Positions 18,765 to 27,373 of a DNA stretch of 64,000 nt are shown piece after piece. Location of the stretch: positions 186,001 to 250,000 of the forward strand of contig NZ_JALGBZ010000002.1 of the NCBI RefSeq assembly GCF_023757625.1, in the 5' to 3' direction. Every line of letters begins with the position of its first letter. Positions within the stretch are counted from its first letter, which is position 1. The translations under genes were made by a program, and so were the position numbers. This DNA is from Halomonas sp. S3-1-1. GTDB taxonomy: Bacteria; Pseudomonadota; Gammaproteobacteria; Pseudomonadales; Halomonadaceae. A model generated the notes under the pieces. It was not told the origin of the DNA and did not search any database. It saw nothing but the letters and a program-made list of their open reading frames with translations.

Positions 18765-21212
18765 ATGGGCAAGCGATGTACGGGGACGGCGCTGGCGGGG
18801 CATACGCTGCTGGGTATTTTTGCGCTCACGGCGACGTCGGCGGTGGCGCAAAGCGAGCCGCTGCCCGCCAGTGCGCTGGACTGGCAGCCCTACCGGCCGG
18901 ACGAGGCATCCAATCAGCTATGCCGCGGCCGCTACGTAATGCCCGGCTACCGTTTGCCCGCCGAGCAGAACCCGGAAACACTCTCGGTGGAGGCGCAAAG
19001 CGCCGATTACGCCCAAAACGGTGAGGCGCTCTTGCGCGGCGACGTGGTGCTGCGCCGGGGCGATAGCGAGCTTCAGGCCGCGCAGATTTTTCTTCCCGCC
19101 GAGCGCGAGCAGGTCGATGCCGAAGGGGAGCTTGCGCTTCGAGACGGTCAGGCGCTGGTGCGCGGCGATCAGGCCACGCTGTTTCTCAACGAAGATCGCG
19201 CCACCATCGACAACAGCCACTACGTGCTTTATGAGCCGCGCCTGCGCGGCCAGGCCGAGCGGCTCGAGCAGACCGGCGAGGATCAGTACCGGCTGCGAAG
19301 CGCCAGCTTCACCACCTGCGAGCCCGGCGAAAACACCTGGCAGATTTTGAGTAGCGACATCCGCCTGAACCAGGCCGAGGGCTTCGGCACCGCCCGCAAC
19401 GCCCGCCTGCACGTCAAGGACGTACCGGTCTTCTACTGGCCCTGGGTGCGTTTTCCACTGGACGACCGGCGTCAAAGCGGCTTCTTGTGGCCAACGCTTG
19501 GCTTCTCCAACGATGGATTGGACTACGCCCAACCCTACTACTGGAACATCGCGCCCAACCAGGACGCGACCATCACGCCCCGCTTCATGACCGACCGAGG
19601 TCTTTTGCTCAACGGCGAATACCGCCACATGAGCGAGCAGACCCGCACCCTCATCGAAGGCGGCTACCTCGCCGACGACGGCGGCCGAAGCTCTGGCGAC
19701 AACCGCTTCGAGGGCGAGGCGCGCTGGTACATCGACGCCCAGCACCGCGGGCGCATCAACGCGCGCAGCAATTACAATTTGCGCTACGGCGGCGCCAGCG
19801 ACGGGCGCTACTTCGATGACTTCGGCGCCGAGTTCGGCAGCAGCGAGCGCGCCGGCATGGAGCGCCTGGCGCAGGTGGATTACCGCGGCGAGCGCTGGCA
19901 GCTCGACGCCCGCGCCCAAGGGTTCCAGCGCCTCGAGGACCCGCTGGCCGACAGCGACAAACCCTTCTACCGGCTGCCGAGTTTGACCGCCAACACCACG
20001 AACTGGGATCTCGGCGGCGGCTTTTACGGCCAGTGGCGCTCGAATGCGACCTACTTCTGGCGCGATGTGAACGAAAATCTGGTGCCCGAGCGCGAAGCGG
20101 CCAACGGCTCGCGCCTTCACCTGACCCCGGCGGTGGGCTGGCGCTTCGAGAAGCCCTGGGGCTACATCGAGCCGCGCACCGAGTTCTGGAACACCGCCTA
20201 CGAGCTCGACTACGGCAGCCGCGATACCGACCGCGCCACGTCGCCCACGCGAAGCCTGCTGATCACCTCCATCGACAGCGGCCTGATCTTCGAGCGCGAT
20301 CTGGAACTCGGCGGCGACGGCTATCGCCAGACCCTGGAGCCGCGCCTCAACTACGCCTTCGTGCCGCGCACCGACCAATCCGATCTGCCCGAGTTCGACA
20401 GCTACGAGCGCGCCTTCTCCTGGGACCAGCTCTGGTCACCGCTGCGCTTCTCCGGCGCTGACCGGGTGGGCGATCTCAACCGGATCTCTTACGGCGTGCA
20501 GTCGCGGTTGATCGAGGACGACGCCGGGCGCGACCGGCTCACCTTCGGAGTGGGCCAGAGCGCCTACTTCGCCGAGCGGCGCATCGACGAAAACGGCGAT
20601 CCGGACACGCTTCCGGATCGCCCGGAGGAGAACCCCTTCGTCAATCCGCAAAGCCGCTACCAGGCGACCCGCGAGCGCTCGCCGCTGGTGACGCGCCTGG
20701 ACTGGCAGATCAACGACCGCTTTAGCACCGGCTATGAGTGGCTCTACGACGACCAGCGCCAGCAGACCGAACGCTCCAGCATCGACGTTCGCTACCGCCA
20801 TCCCGAGGGCCACGTAGTGAACCTTGGCTACCGTTGGGAGATCGAAGGCTTCGATCCCGGCGTCGTGCCGGGTGATGACGGCTTTCGCGACTACAACCGC
20901 GAAGAGTGGGATCTTTCGGTGGGGTACAAGGCCGCCCCGCAGATCGACCTGATCGGGCGCTATCTGTATGACCAGACCAACGACCGAGCGCTGGAACAGC
21001 TGGCTGGCGTGCAGTGGAACGACTGCTGCTACGGCGTTCAGCTCGTGTGGCGCGAATGGATCGACGATAACGACACTGCCCGCGTGGCCGACGATTTCAG
21101 CGACCGCGGCCTGTTTTTGCGCTTCGTTTTTCGGGGGCTGGGCGGCGTTGGTCAAGGCGCGAACACCTACTTCGACCGGGCGATTCCAGGCTACACGCCT
21201 TCGCCTTTGTAA
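18765..21212 (+). CDS. lptD: LPS-assembly protein LptD
   Basis: Outer-membrane barrel that, with LptE, places lipopolysaccharide in the outer leaflet. 815 residues from ATG 18765. Signal peptide to about residue 28 (SAVAQ), N-terminal OstA/jellyroll domain (VEAQSADYAQNGEALLRGDV), then a 26-strand-type barrel to the C-terminus. The four disulfide cysteines of E. coli LptD are all present: Cys53, Cys185, and the adjacent Cys754-Cys755 pair, so the interlocked disulfide maturation should apply. ATG 18747 is in frame, but only 18765 has an AAGGA upstream. surA follows, as in E. coli. Confidence 0.95.
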   Translation: MGKRCTGTALAGHTLLGIFALTATSAVAQSEPLPASALDWQPYRPDEASNQLCRGRYVMPGYRLPAEQNPETLSVEAQSADYAQNGEALLRGDVVLRRGDSELQAAQIFLPAEREQVDAEGELALRDGQALVRGDQATLFLNEDRATIDNSHYVLYEPRLRGQAERLEQTGEDQYRLRSASFTTCEPGENTWQILSSDIRLNQAEGFGTARNARLHVKDVPVFYWPWVRFPLDDRRQSGFLWPTLGFSNDGLDYAQPYYWNIAPNQDATITPRFMTDRGLLLNGEYRHMSEQTRTLIEGGYLADDGGRSSGDNRFEGEARWYIDAQHRGRINARSNYNLRYGGASDGRYFDDFGAEFGSSERAGMERLAQVDYRGERWQLDARAQGFQRLEDPLADSDKPFYRLPSLTANTTNWDLGGGFYGQWRSNATYFWRDVNENLVPEREAANGSRLHLTPAVGWRFEKPWGYIEPRTEFWNTAYELDYGSRDTDRATSPTRSLLITSIDSGLIFERDLELGGDGYRQTLEPRLNYAFVPRTDQSDLPEFDSYERAFSWDQLWSPLRFSGADRVGDLNRISYGVQSRLIEDDAGRDRLTFGVGQSAYFAERRIDENGDPDTLPDRPEENPFVNPQSRYQATRERSPLVTRLDWQINDRFSTGYEWLYDDQRQQTERSSIDVRYRHPEGHVVNLGYRWEIEGFDPGVVPGDDGFRDYNREEWDLSVGYKAAPQIDLIGRYLYDQTNDRALEQLAGVQWNDCCYGVQLVWREWIDDNDTARVADDFSDRGLFLRFVFRGLGGVGQGANTYFDRAIPGYTPSPL

Positions 21213-21251
21213 CTTGCCACTGTCATTTGCCAATAGCATTTGCCACTGCGG
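21200..21251. repeat. Four 13-bp tandem units starting at the lptD stop codon
   Basis: Strict 13-bp period: TTCGCCTTTGTAA (includes the lptD stop TAA), CTTGCCACTGTCA, TTTGCCAATAGCA, TTTGCCACTGCGG. The stop triplet position reads TAA, TCA, GCA, CGG in successive units. The remaining gap to surA contains no gene. Confidence 0.75.
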
Positions 21252-21307
21252 CGATGCGTGGCTAGCGTAACGCGCGGCTATTTTTAAGCGACGAAGAGAG
21301 TTTTTCC

Positions 21308-22345
21308 ATGATGATGCACAAAATTCGGGCCCAGGGCCGCTTTACACGAACGCTTTCGCGGCTGACCACGGTCGGGGCGCTGGCGCTTAGCCTGGGCGCC
21401 GGCGCGGCGCTAACCAGCACCCAGGTGCTGGCCCAGAGCTTTCAAAACAGCCAGCGCCAGACGCTCGATAGCGTCGCGGCGGTGGTCAACGACGGCGTGA
21501 TCATGCAAAGCGAGCTAGATGATCGCGTCAATCAGATCGAGCAGCAGGCCCAAGCCCAGGGCGGCGAGCTGCCGCCGCGGCGCCAACTCACCCAGCAGGT
21601 GCTCGAGCGCATGGTGCTCGACGAAATCCAGCTGCAGATGGCGCGTGATGCGAATCTCAATGTCGACGACACCGAACTCAACCGTCAGCTGCGCAGCATT
21701 GCCGAATCCAACGGCATGAGTCTTGATGGCTTCGCCGACGCCCTTGAGGCCGACGGGCTGAGCCTGGCCGAGGTGCGCGAGGACGTGCGCCGCGAAATGC
21801 TGATGCGTCAGGTGCAGCAGCGTCAGATCCAGCAGCGCGTCAACGTCAGCGAGCGCGAGGTCGACCGCTTTATCGAGCAGCAGCCCGGCCAGCAAGGCCA
21901 GTCCTTCATCGAGGAGAGCCAAGCGCGCCACATTCTCGTCGCGCTGACGCCGACCCGCGATGAAAGCCAGGCCCGCGCTCGCGCCGAGCAGGTGCGCTCG
22001 CGTCTGCAGCAGGGCGAATCCTTCGCCGCGGTGGCGCGCGAGTTCAGCGACGACAGCGGCAGCGCCATGAACGGCGGCGACCTGGGCTGGGTACGCCCGG
22101 GCCAAACCGTGCCGGCGTTCGAAGAGGCGATGAATAGCCTGAGCCCGGGCCAGATCTCGGCGCCGGTGCGGTCGCAGTTCGGCTACCACGTGATCGAGGT
22201 GCTCGATCGCCGGCGTCAGGACGTGACCGACGAGAGCCGCCGCGAGCAGGTGCGCCAGGCGATCTTCCAGCGCCGCGCCAATGAAGAGCTGCAAAACTGG
22301 CAGCGCGAAATTCGCGAAGAGGCTTTCGTGGACATCCGCCAGTAA
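21308..22345 (+). CDS. surA: Periplasmic chaperone SurA, single parvulin domain
   Basis: Periplasmic chaperone for outer-membrane proteins. 345 residues: signal peptide ending near VLAQS (about 43), SurA N-domain (VVNDGVIMQSELDDRV), a linker, one PpiC domain at about 206-305 (ARHILVAL, GGDLGWVRPGQ, FGYHVIEVLD) and the short C-terminal helix that packs on the N-domain. E. coli SurA (428 aa) has two parvulin domains; only one is present here. The TAA overlaps the pdxA ATG (TAATG). Confidence 0.93.
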   Translation: MMMHKIRAQGRFTRTLSRLTTVGALALSLGAGAALTSTQVLAQSFQNSQRQTLDSVAAVVNDGVIMQSELDDRVNQIEQQAQAQGGELPPRRQLTQQVLERMVLDEIQLQMARDANLNVDDTELNRQLRSIAESNGMSLDGFADALEADGLSLAEVREDVRREMLMRQVQQRQIQQRVNVSEREVDRFIEQQPGQQGQSFIEESQARHILVALTPTRDESQARARAEQVRSRLQQGESFAAVAREFSDDSGSAMNGGDLGWVRPGQTVPAFEEAMNSLSPGQISAPVRSQFGYHVIEVLDRRRQDVTDESRREQVRQAIFQRRANEELQNWQREIREEAFVDIRQ

Positions 22346-23403
22346 TGACCGGCGAGCCTCGTTTACCGCTGCTGGTCACCACCGGCGAGCCGGCGGGCAT
22401 CGGCCCGGAGCTTACGCTGATGCTGGCCGCACAAAAGCGCCTGCCCCCGGATACCGTTGCCGTCGGCGACCCGCAGATGCTGGCCGAGCGCGCCGCGCGC
22501 TTGAAGCTTGAAGTGGAGATCGTGACCGGCAAGCAACCGCCGGAAAATACCGTGAGGGCTACGCTTGCTGTGTGGCCGGTCCCCCTCGGCGCGCCCTGCA
22601 CGCCCGGGGTGCTGACGCCGGCCAACGCCGCCTACGTGATCGAGACGCTTAACGTCGCCGTTGCCGCCTGCCGGGAAGGCAGGGCGGCGGGCATCGTCAC
22701 CGCGCCGCTGAACAAGGGCGTGATCATCGACGGCGGCTTTACCGGCTTCACCGGCCACACCGAGTGGCTGCGTGACGCCTGCGGCGTCGATGAGGTGGTG
22801 ATGATGCTGGCCACCGACCGCGCCCTGCACGCCCAGCGAGACGGCTGGAAGGGAAGCCGTGATCTGCGCGTGGCGCTGGCCACCACGCACCTGCCGCTTC
22901 GCCAGGTGGCGGACGCCATCACCTTCGAGCGGCTAACGCGCCTCATTACGCTGCTCGCCGAGGACCTGACCCGCCAGTTCGCGATTCCCTCGCCGCGCAT
23001 CGCGGTGTGCGGGCTCAACCCCCACGCCGGTGAAGAGGGGCATTTGGGCTTTGAAGAGATCGAGACCATCACGCCGGCCATCGAGTATCTGAAAGCGCAG
23101 GGAATCGACGTTCGCGGCCCGTACCCAGCGGATACGCTCTTCACCCCGCGCCACCTTTGTGAGGTCGACGCGGTACTGGCGATGTATCACGACCAGGGGC
23201 TTTCAGTGCTAAAGTATGCAGGGTTCGGCCAAGCGGCCAACATTACCCTTGGCTTGCCGCTGGTGCGTACCTCTGTGGATCACGGCACCGCGCTCGATCT
23301 GGCGGGCCTGGGCGTGGCGAGCCCCGAGAGCCTGCTGGTCGCGATCGACCTGGCCCGACGCCTTGGCGATCAGCGCGCCGTCCATACTGCTTCGACGCGC
23401 TAG
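22345..23403 (+). CDS. pdxA: 4-hydroxythreonine-4-phosphate dehydrogenase
   Basis: NAD-dependent step of the DXP-dependent pyridoxal-phosphate pathway. The N-terminus reads TTGEPAGIGPEL; metal-binding histidines are visible in FTGHTEWL, in the CGLNPHAGEEG region and in MYHDQGL. The 352 residues are slightly more than E. coli PdxA (329), with a C-terminal tail RRLGDQRAVHTASTR. Translationally coupled to surA; rsmA follows after 58 bases. Confidence 0.95.
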   Translation: MTGEPRLPLLVTTGEPAGIGPELTLMLAAQKRLPPDTVAVGDPQMLAERAARLKLEVEIVTGKQPPENTVRATLAVWPVPLGAPCTPGVLTPANAAYVIETLNVAVAACREGRAAGIVTAPLNKGVIIDGGFTGFTGHTEWLRDACGVDEVVMMLATDRALHAQRDGWKGSRDLRVALATTHLPLRQVADAITFERLTRLITLLAEDLTRQFAIPSPRIAVCGLNPHAGEEGHLGFEEIETITPAIEYLKAQGIDVRGPYPADTLFTPRHLCEVDAVLAMYHDQGLSVLKYAGFGQAANITLGLPLVRTSVDHGTALDLAGLGVASPESLLVAIDLARRLGDQRAVHTASTR

Positions 23404-23461
23404 CCGCCGGTTCATTCGCCACCCCGTTACACGCTTTATCCTACTCAAGGACTTTCGTTCG

Positions 23462-24295
23462 ATGTCTCAAGCGCCCCTTCAACACCGCGCCCGAAAACGC
23501 TTCGGCCAGAACTTTCTTCGCGACCCCGGCATCATTTCGCGCATCGTGCGCGCGATCGGCCCCGCGAAGAGCGACCGGCTGATCGAGATCGGCCCGGGCC
23601 AGGGGGCGCTGACCGAGCCGCTTCTCGACGCCGGTGGTGCGCTTGAGGTCATCGAGCTCGACCGCGACCTGATCCCGGGGCTGCGGGTGCAGTTTTTCAA
23701 CTATCCCGGGTTCGTGATCCACGAAGGCGACGCGCTGAAGTTCGATTTCAACGCGCTTAAGGGCGACGGCCCGGCGCTTCGAGTGGTGGGCAATCTGCCC
23801 TACAACATCTCCACGCCCTTGATCGTGCACCTGCTCGGCATGGGCACCGCCGTGGCCGACATGCACTTCATGCTGCAAAAGGAGGTGGTCGAGCGCCTCG
23901 CCGCCGAACCTGGCGGCACCGACTGGGGGCGGCTGTCGGTGATGGCGCAGTACTACTGCCAGGTCGAGCAGCTTTTCATCGTACCGCCGGAGGCGTTCGT
24001 ACCGCGGCCCAAGGTGGACTCGGCCATCGTACGCCTGACGCCGCATGAGTCGCTGCCGCACCCGGCGGATGATCCGGCGCTGCTGTTCGAGCTGGTCAAG
24101 CTCGCCTTTGGTCAGCGGCGCAAGACGCTGCGCAATAACCTCAAGGGCCGGGTCAGCACCGAGACGCTGGAAGCGCTTTCGATCGACCCGGGGCGGCGCC
24201 CGCAAACCCTGAGCGTGGCGGAGTACGTGATGATTGCCAACCACGTCGCCCGTCTGGACGCCGAACAGGCGAGCGCCGAGCGGGGTGAGCCGTGA
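23462..24295 (+). CDS. rsmA: 16S rRNA (adenine1518-N6/adenine1519-N6)-dimethyltransferase
   Basis: KsgA; dimethylates two adjacent adenines in helix 45 of 16S rRNA late in 30S assembly. 277 residues from ATG 23462, AAGGA about nine bases upstream. Motifs: KRFGQNFLRD at the start, SAM site IEIGPGQGALTEPL, catalytic NLPYN (VGNLPYNIST), and the C-terminal FVPRPKVDSAIVRL. The frame is open further upstream but that part overlaps pdxA and is not family sequence. The stop overlaps the apaG start (GTGA). Confidence 0.96.
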   Translation: MSQAPLQHRARKRFGQNFLRDPGIISRIVRAIGPAKSDRLIEIGPGQGALTEPLLDAGGALEVIELDRDLIPGLRVQFFNYPGFVIHEGDALKFDFNALKGDGPALRVVGNLPYNISTPLIVHLLGMGTAVADMHFMLQKEVVERLAAEPGGTDWGRLSVMAQYYCQVEQLFIVPPEAFVPRPKVDSAIVRLTPHESLPHPADDPALLFELVKLAFGQRRKTLRNNLKGRVSTETLEALSIDPGRRPQTLSVAEYVMIANHVARLDAEQASAERGEP

Positions 24296-24669
24296 GCCAG
24301 CTCGATATCGACGTGAGCGTCACGCCCGAGTACTGCCTGGAGGAGTCGAGCGTGAGCGAGTCGCGCTACGTGTTCAGCTACACGGTCACGGTGCACAACC
24401 AGAGCCCGCACAGCGTTCAGCTCATGGCGCGCTATTGGAAGATCACTCAGGGCAGCGGCGACGCCCAGGAAGTGCGCGGCAAGGGCGTGGTGGGCCAGCA
24501 GCCTCTGATTGGCCCCGGCCAGCGCTTTCGCTACACCAGCCGGGCGATTTTGCAAACCCCGGTCGGCGTGATGGAAGGAGCGTACACACTCCTCAACACC
24601 TACACCCAGCGCGCTTTTGACGTTGCCATTCCCCCGTTTCGCCTGGCCGCGCCCAGCCAGCTCCACTAG
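24292..24669 (+). CDS. apaG: Co2+/Mg2+ efflux protein ApaG
   Basis: Small immunoglobulin-like domain protein (125 residues, same as E. coli). Family stretches: YTVTVHNQSPHSVQLMARYW, VRGKGVVGQQPLIGPGQRF and GVMEGAYTLL. Start GTG 24292 overlaps the rsmA stop. Its stop TAG shares the tetranucleotide CTAG with the stop of the opposite-strand GMC gene. In E. coli apaH follows at once; here a minus-strand cassette lies between them. Confidence 0.94.
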   Translation: MSQLDIDVSVTPEYCLEESSVSESRYVFSYTVTVHNQSPHSVQLMARYWKITQGSGDAQEVRGKGVVGQQPLIGPGQRFRYTSRAILQTPVGVMEGAYTLLNTYTQRAFDVAIPPFRLAAPSQLH

Positions 24670-26105
24670 ACGCGCCGCTGCTCCAGCGCCTCGTTGAGAT
24701 GCACGCCAAGGCGCAGGGCGAGCTGAACGATCGTCAGCGTCGGGTTGGCGTGGCCCGAGCTTGCGAACACGCTGGAGCCGGCCACGAACATGTTCGCCTG
24801 AGCAAAAAGCCGACAGTTGCGGTCAACGACGCCGCGGCGGGCGTCGTCGCTCATGCGCGTGCCGCCCATATGGTGGCGCCCAGCAATCTCGCCCTCCTCG
24901 GGGAGCGCCACCGGCTCCTGTGCCAGCCAGTCGGCAAACTGCACCCGGCCGATGTTCTCCTCGAGCAGGTACTCGCCCAGTAGCATCAGGCTTTCGCGGA
25001 TGGTGTGGCGATCCAGCGCCGACTGCTGCCACACCAGTCGACTTCGCGGCACGCCCAGCTCGTCGCGCTCCTCCATGAGCTCCACCGCGTTATCGAAACG
25101 AGGCTCCTGCTCCCAAGCGGCGCGCAGATAGACGCCATGGGCGCTACCGGCGCTTTGGGTTAGTTGCTGTTCAAGCCCCGGGGCTTCGCGGCCAAGCGCG
25201 GCGGCAAGCGCCTGGGTGGCTTCCGGCGCCATGCGGTGCAGGCGAAGCCCGCAGTTGAGAATGCCGCGCTCGGCCATCGCGCGTGGGGTCGGCGACAGGT
25301 AGACGTTGTAGTCGGTGTGAAGGCCCAGACGGGCCGGATCGAACAGCAGCGCCTGACCGATGGTAGCGTGCGGATGCTCCATCCAGTAGCGCCCGATCGT
25401 GGTGGTATCGGGCACCAGCCGGCCGCCGCTTTGCGCGTTGCACCAAAGCAGCAGCCGGGAGTTCTCGATACCGCCGCAGGCGAGCACGAAGCTGCGCGCG
25501 CGGATCGTTTTACGCTGGCCGTCGAAATCGCTGAAGGTGGCCGTCTCGACCCGGCCATCGCCCACGCTCAGATCCACCAGGTTGGCGGTCAGACAATACG
25601 TTAGCGTCTCAAGACCGTTGAAGGTCGCGGCGAACTTGTCCTTCATGCGCGTGGGCGGGCCCAGTGAGAAGTAGACCCTCTCGAGCCCGGCGCCGTCGAT
25701 CGGCGCATCCGGGGCGATCTCCTCCAGATCCAAAAGCGCGGCCGCCGCTTCAAAATAGGGCTCCAAATCCGCACGGGAGATCGGCCAGGCCGTTTCCGGG
25801 GCGGCCTGTTTGGCGGTGAAATCATGGGCGTCGAGCGGACGACACACGCCGCCCCAGTGATTGGTCGAGCCGCCCATGTAGCGAAGCCGAATACTCGAAA
25901 GCTCAAGATAAGTATCGCCCAGGGTGTCGCCACGGTAGAGCGCCTGGGAGCGCTCGCTAAAGGAGGCCTCGCCGCCTTCGCACAGAAGCACCCGGCGGCC
26001 CTGCTGAGCCAGCGTCATGGCAACGGTGATGCCCGCCGCGCCCGCGCCGATCACGCAGACATCGAAGACCTCCTGCTCGCTTAGCGCGCTAAAGGGCTGA
26101 TACAT
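24666..26105 (-). CDS. GMC family FAD oxidoreductase
   Basis: Glucose-methanol-choline type flavoenzyme of 479 residues oxidising an alcohol, probably a sugar, polyol or sterol-like substrate that I cannot identify. FAD site CVIGAGAAGITVAMTLA (16-32), FAD-contact YMGGSTNHWGGVCRPL, C-terminal RHHMGGTRM and catalytic His-Asn region SSGHANPTLTIVQLALRL. It has no signal peptide of its own, but the upstream gene encodes a Tat signal and the two overlap (TAATG), the arrangement seen for gluconate, fructose and sorbitol dehydrogenases. No cytochrome subunit is nearby. It lies inside the apaG-apaH interval on the opposite strand. Confidence 0.87.
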   Translation of the reverse strand: MYQPFSALSEQEVFDVCVIGAGAAGITVAMTLAQQGRRVLLCEGGEASFSERSQALYRGDTLGDTYLELSSIRLRYMGGSTNHWGGVCRPLDAHDFTAKQAAPETAWPISRADLEPYFEAAAALLDLEEIAPDAPIDGAGLERVYFSLGPPTRMKDKFAATFNGLETLTYCLTANLVDLSVGDGRVETATFSDFDGQRKTIRARSFVLACGGIENSRLLLWCNAQSGGRLVPDTTTIGRYWMEHPHATIGQALLFDPARLGLHTDYNVYLSPTPRAMAERGILNCGLRLHRMAPEATQALAAALGREAPGLEQQLTQSAGSAHGVYLRAAWEQEPRFDNAVELMEERDELGVPRSRLVWQQSALDRHTIRESLMLLGEYLLEENIGRVQFADWLAQEPVALPEEGEIAGRHHMGGTRMSDDARRGVVDRNCRLFAQANMFVAGSSVFASSGHANPTLTIVQLALRLGVHLNEALEQRRV

Positions 26106-26335
26106 TAGCGGCTCGAACCGTCGATGTCGGTGCGGCGCAACAGCCAGCCGTTTTTCAATAGCGAAGGCGCTGTCGACGCTGCCTGTACCAGGGAGTGGGG
26201 CACGCCGGCAAGCAGTGCGCCGCCGGCGCCGAGCGAGAGGCTTTTTAAAAGCGCCCGGCGCGCGGGGCTTGTAAGCTTAAGCGACGCGCAGGCCGTCGCC
26301 TTTGAATCGATGGGTAGAGAGTGGAGTTCTGGCAT
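26105..26335 (-). CDS. Small Tat-signal protein, putative export partner of the GMC oxidoreductase
   Basis: 76 residues from ATG 26335 (AGGGTGA upstream). Twin-arginine signal SPARRALLKSLSLGAGG at about 26-42, hydrophobic stretch and an AxA-like site (LVQAAS), leaving a mature part of only some 24 residues. It overlaps the GMC start, so the two are coupled. In related three-subunit dehydrogenases the small subunit carries the Tat signal and escorts the GMC subunit across the membrane, but that subunit is usually 150-200 residues. Here almost only the signal is left. A longer frame upstream to 26497 lacks a ribosome-binding site and looks non-coding. Role as escort is inference. Confidence 0.65.
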   Translation of the reverse strand: MPELHSLPIDSKATACASLKLTSPARRALLKSLSLGAGGALLAGVPHSLVQAASTAPSLLKNGWLLRRTDIDGSSR

Positions 26336-26469
26336 GGTCGTGGTCACCCTAAAGCCAACACGGGGTCGTGCTATTTGCCTATAGTAGCCGGACGAACGCT
26401 TTCGACGGGCATTTCTTTCAACGCTTCGCACAGGCCCACCACGCCCGCGCTTTTCACGCTGTCGCCGCC

Positions 26470-26565
26470 TTTTATGCGTAACGGTTTTTACGAGCAACGC
26501 TTTTTTACAAGCAACGTTTTTTACGAGTGACGGTTTTTTATGAGCATCGACGTTTTATGAGTATG
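26470..26565. repeat. Six degenerate tandem units ending in the apaH start codon
   Basis: Units of 13-19 bp: TTTTATGCGTAACGG, TTTTTACGAGCAACGC, TTTTTTACAAGCAACG, TTTTTTACGAGTGACGG, TTTTTTATGAGCATCGACG, TTTTATGAGTATG. The last supplies the apaH ATG at 26557; in the earlier units the matching triplet is ATG, ACG, ACA, ACG and ATG. No Shine-Dalgarno is visible in front of apaH. Confidence 0.75.
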
Positions 26566-27372
26566 TATGCCATCGGCGATCTTCACGGCTGCCACGCGGA
26601 GTTTGTAGCGCTTCTGGACAAACTCGCTTTCGATCCGGCCCGCGATACCCTGTGGCTGGTGGGCGATCTGATCAACCGCGGGCCCGGCTCGCTCGAGTGC
26701 CTGCGCGAGGTCAAGGCACTTGGAAGCGCGGCGCGCTGCGTACTGGGTAACCACGATTTTCATCTGCTGGTCGCCGCCCGCGGCGGCGGCCGGCTGAAAA
26801 AAAACGACACTCTGGAGGCGATTCTGAACGCCCCGGAGCGCGAGGCGCTGCTCGACTGGCTGCAGGCTCAGCCGCTGGCGGTGTTCGAGCGCCGCACGCT
26901 GATGGTCCACGCCGGGGTGCTGCCGAGCTGGAGTGCGGACGCCGCCTTGGGCTATAGCGCCGAGGTGCAAGCGATGCTTGAAAGTGAAAGCGCCGGGCAG
27001 TTTCTACAAACGCTTTACGGCAACGAGCCGGCGCGCTTCGTCGAGTCGCTGGAGGGCATGGACCGCCTGCGCGCGCTGGTCAACGTGTTCTGCCGCATGC
27101 GCTTTATCGACGGTGACGAGACGCTGGATTTCGCCGCCAAGGAGGGCCTGGACAGCGCCCCGCAGGGCTTTCACCCCTGGTTTCAGTACCCGCGTCGCGA
27201 CGACACTTGCTTGGTGTTCGGCCACTGGGCGGCGCTGGAGGGCAAAACGCCGGGCTCGCAGATCGACGCTTACGCGTTGGACACCGGCTGCGTGTGGGGC
27301 GGGTCGCTCACCGCGATGGATCTCGAGACTTTCGAGTGCGTGAGCGTACCCAGCCAAAAGAGAGGGGGCTGA
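26557..27372 (+). CDS. apaH: Bis(5'-nucleosyl)-tetraphosphatase (symmetrical)
   Basis: Hydrolyses Ap4A to two ADP and removes Np4 caps from RNA 5' ends. 271 residues from ATG 26557 (a second ATG is at 26563). Metallophosphatase motifs are complete: [28 protein letters not shown] and the later LMVHAG and FGHWAALEG. The leader is a degenerate tandem repeat with no clear ribosome-binding site, so translation may be weak. Two bases downstream of the stop begins cca. Confidence 0.94.
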   Translation: MSMYAIGDLHGCHAEFVALLDKLAFDPARDTLWLVGDLINRGPGSLECLREVKALGSAARCVLGNHDFHLLVAARGGGRLKKNDTLEAILNAPEREALLDWLQAQPLAVFERRTLMVHAGVLPSWSADAALGYSAEVQAMLESESAGQFLQTLYGNEPARFVESLEGMDRLRALVNVFCRMRFIDGDETLDFAAKEGLDSAPQGFHPWFQYPRRDDTCLVFGHWAALEGKTPGSQIDAYALDTGCVWGGSLTAMDLETFECVSVPSQKRGG

Positions 27373-27373
27373 C

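Noticed and set aside
18918..20378. A 486-codon open frame opposite lptD.
   Set aside because: Ala/Val/Gly-rich translation without domains, entirely inside lptD, whose cysteines and barrel are conserved.
26336..26497. N-terminal extension of the small Tat protein to 130 residues.
   Set aside because: The extension is Arg-rich without pattern and would put the twin-arginine far from the N-terminus; ATG 26335 has a plausible Shine-Dalgarno.
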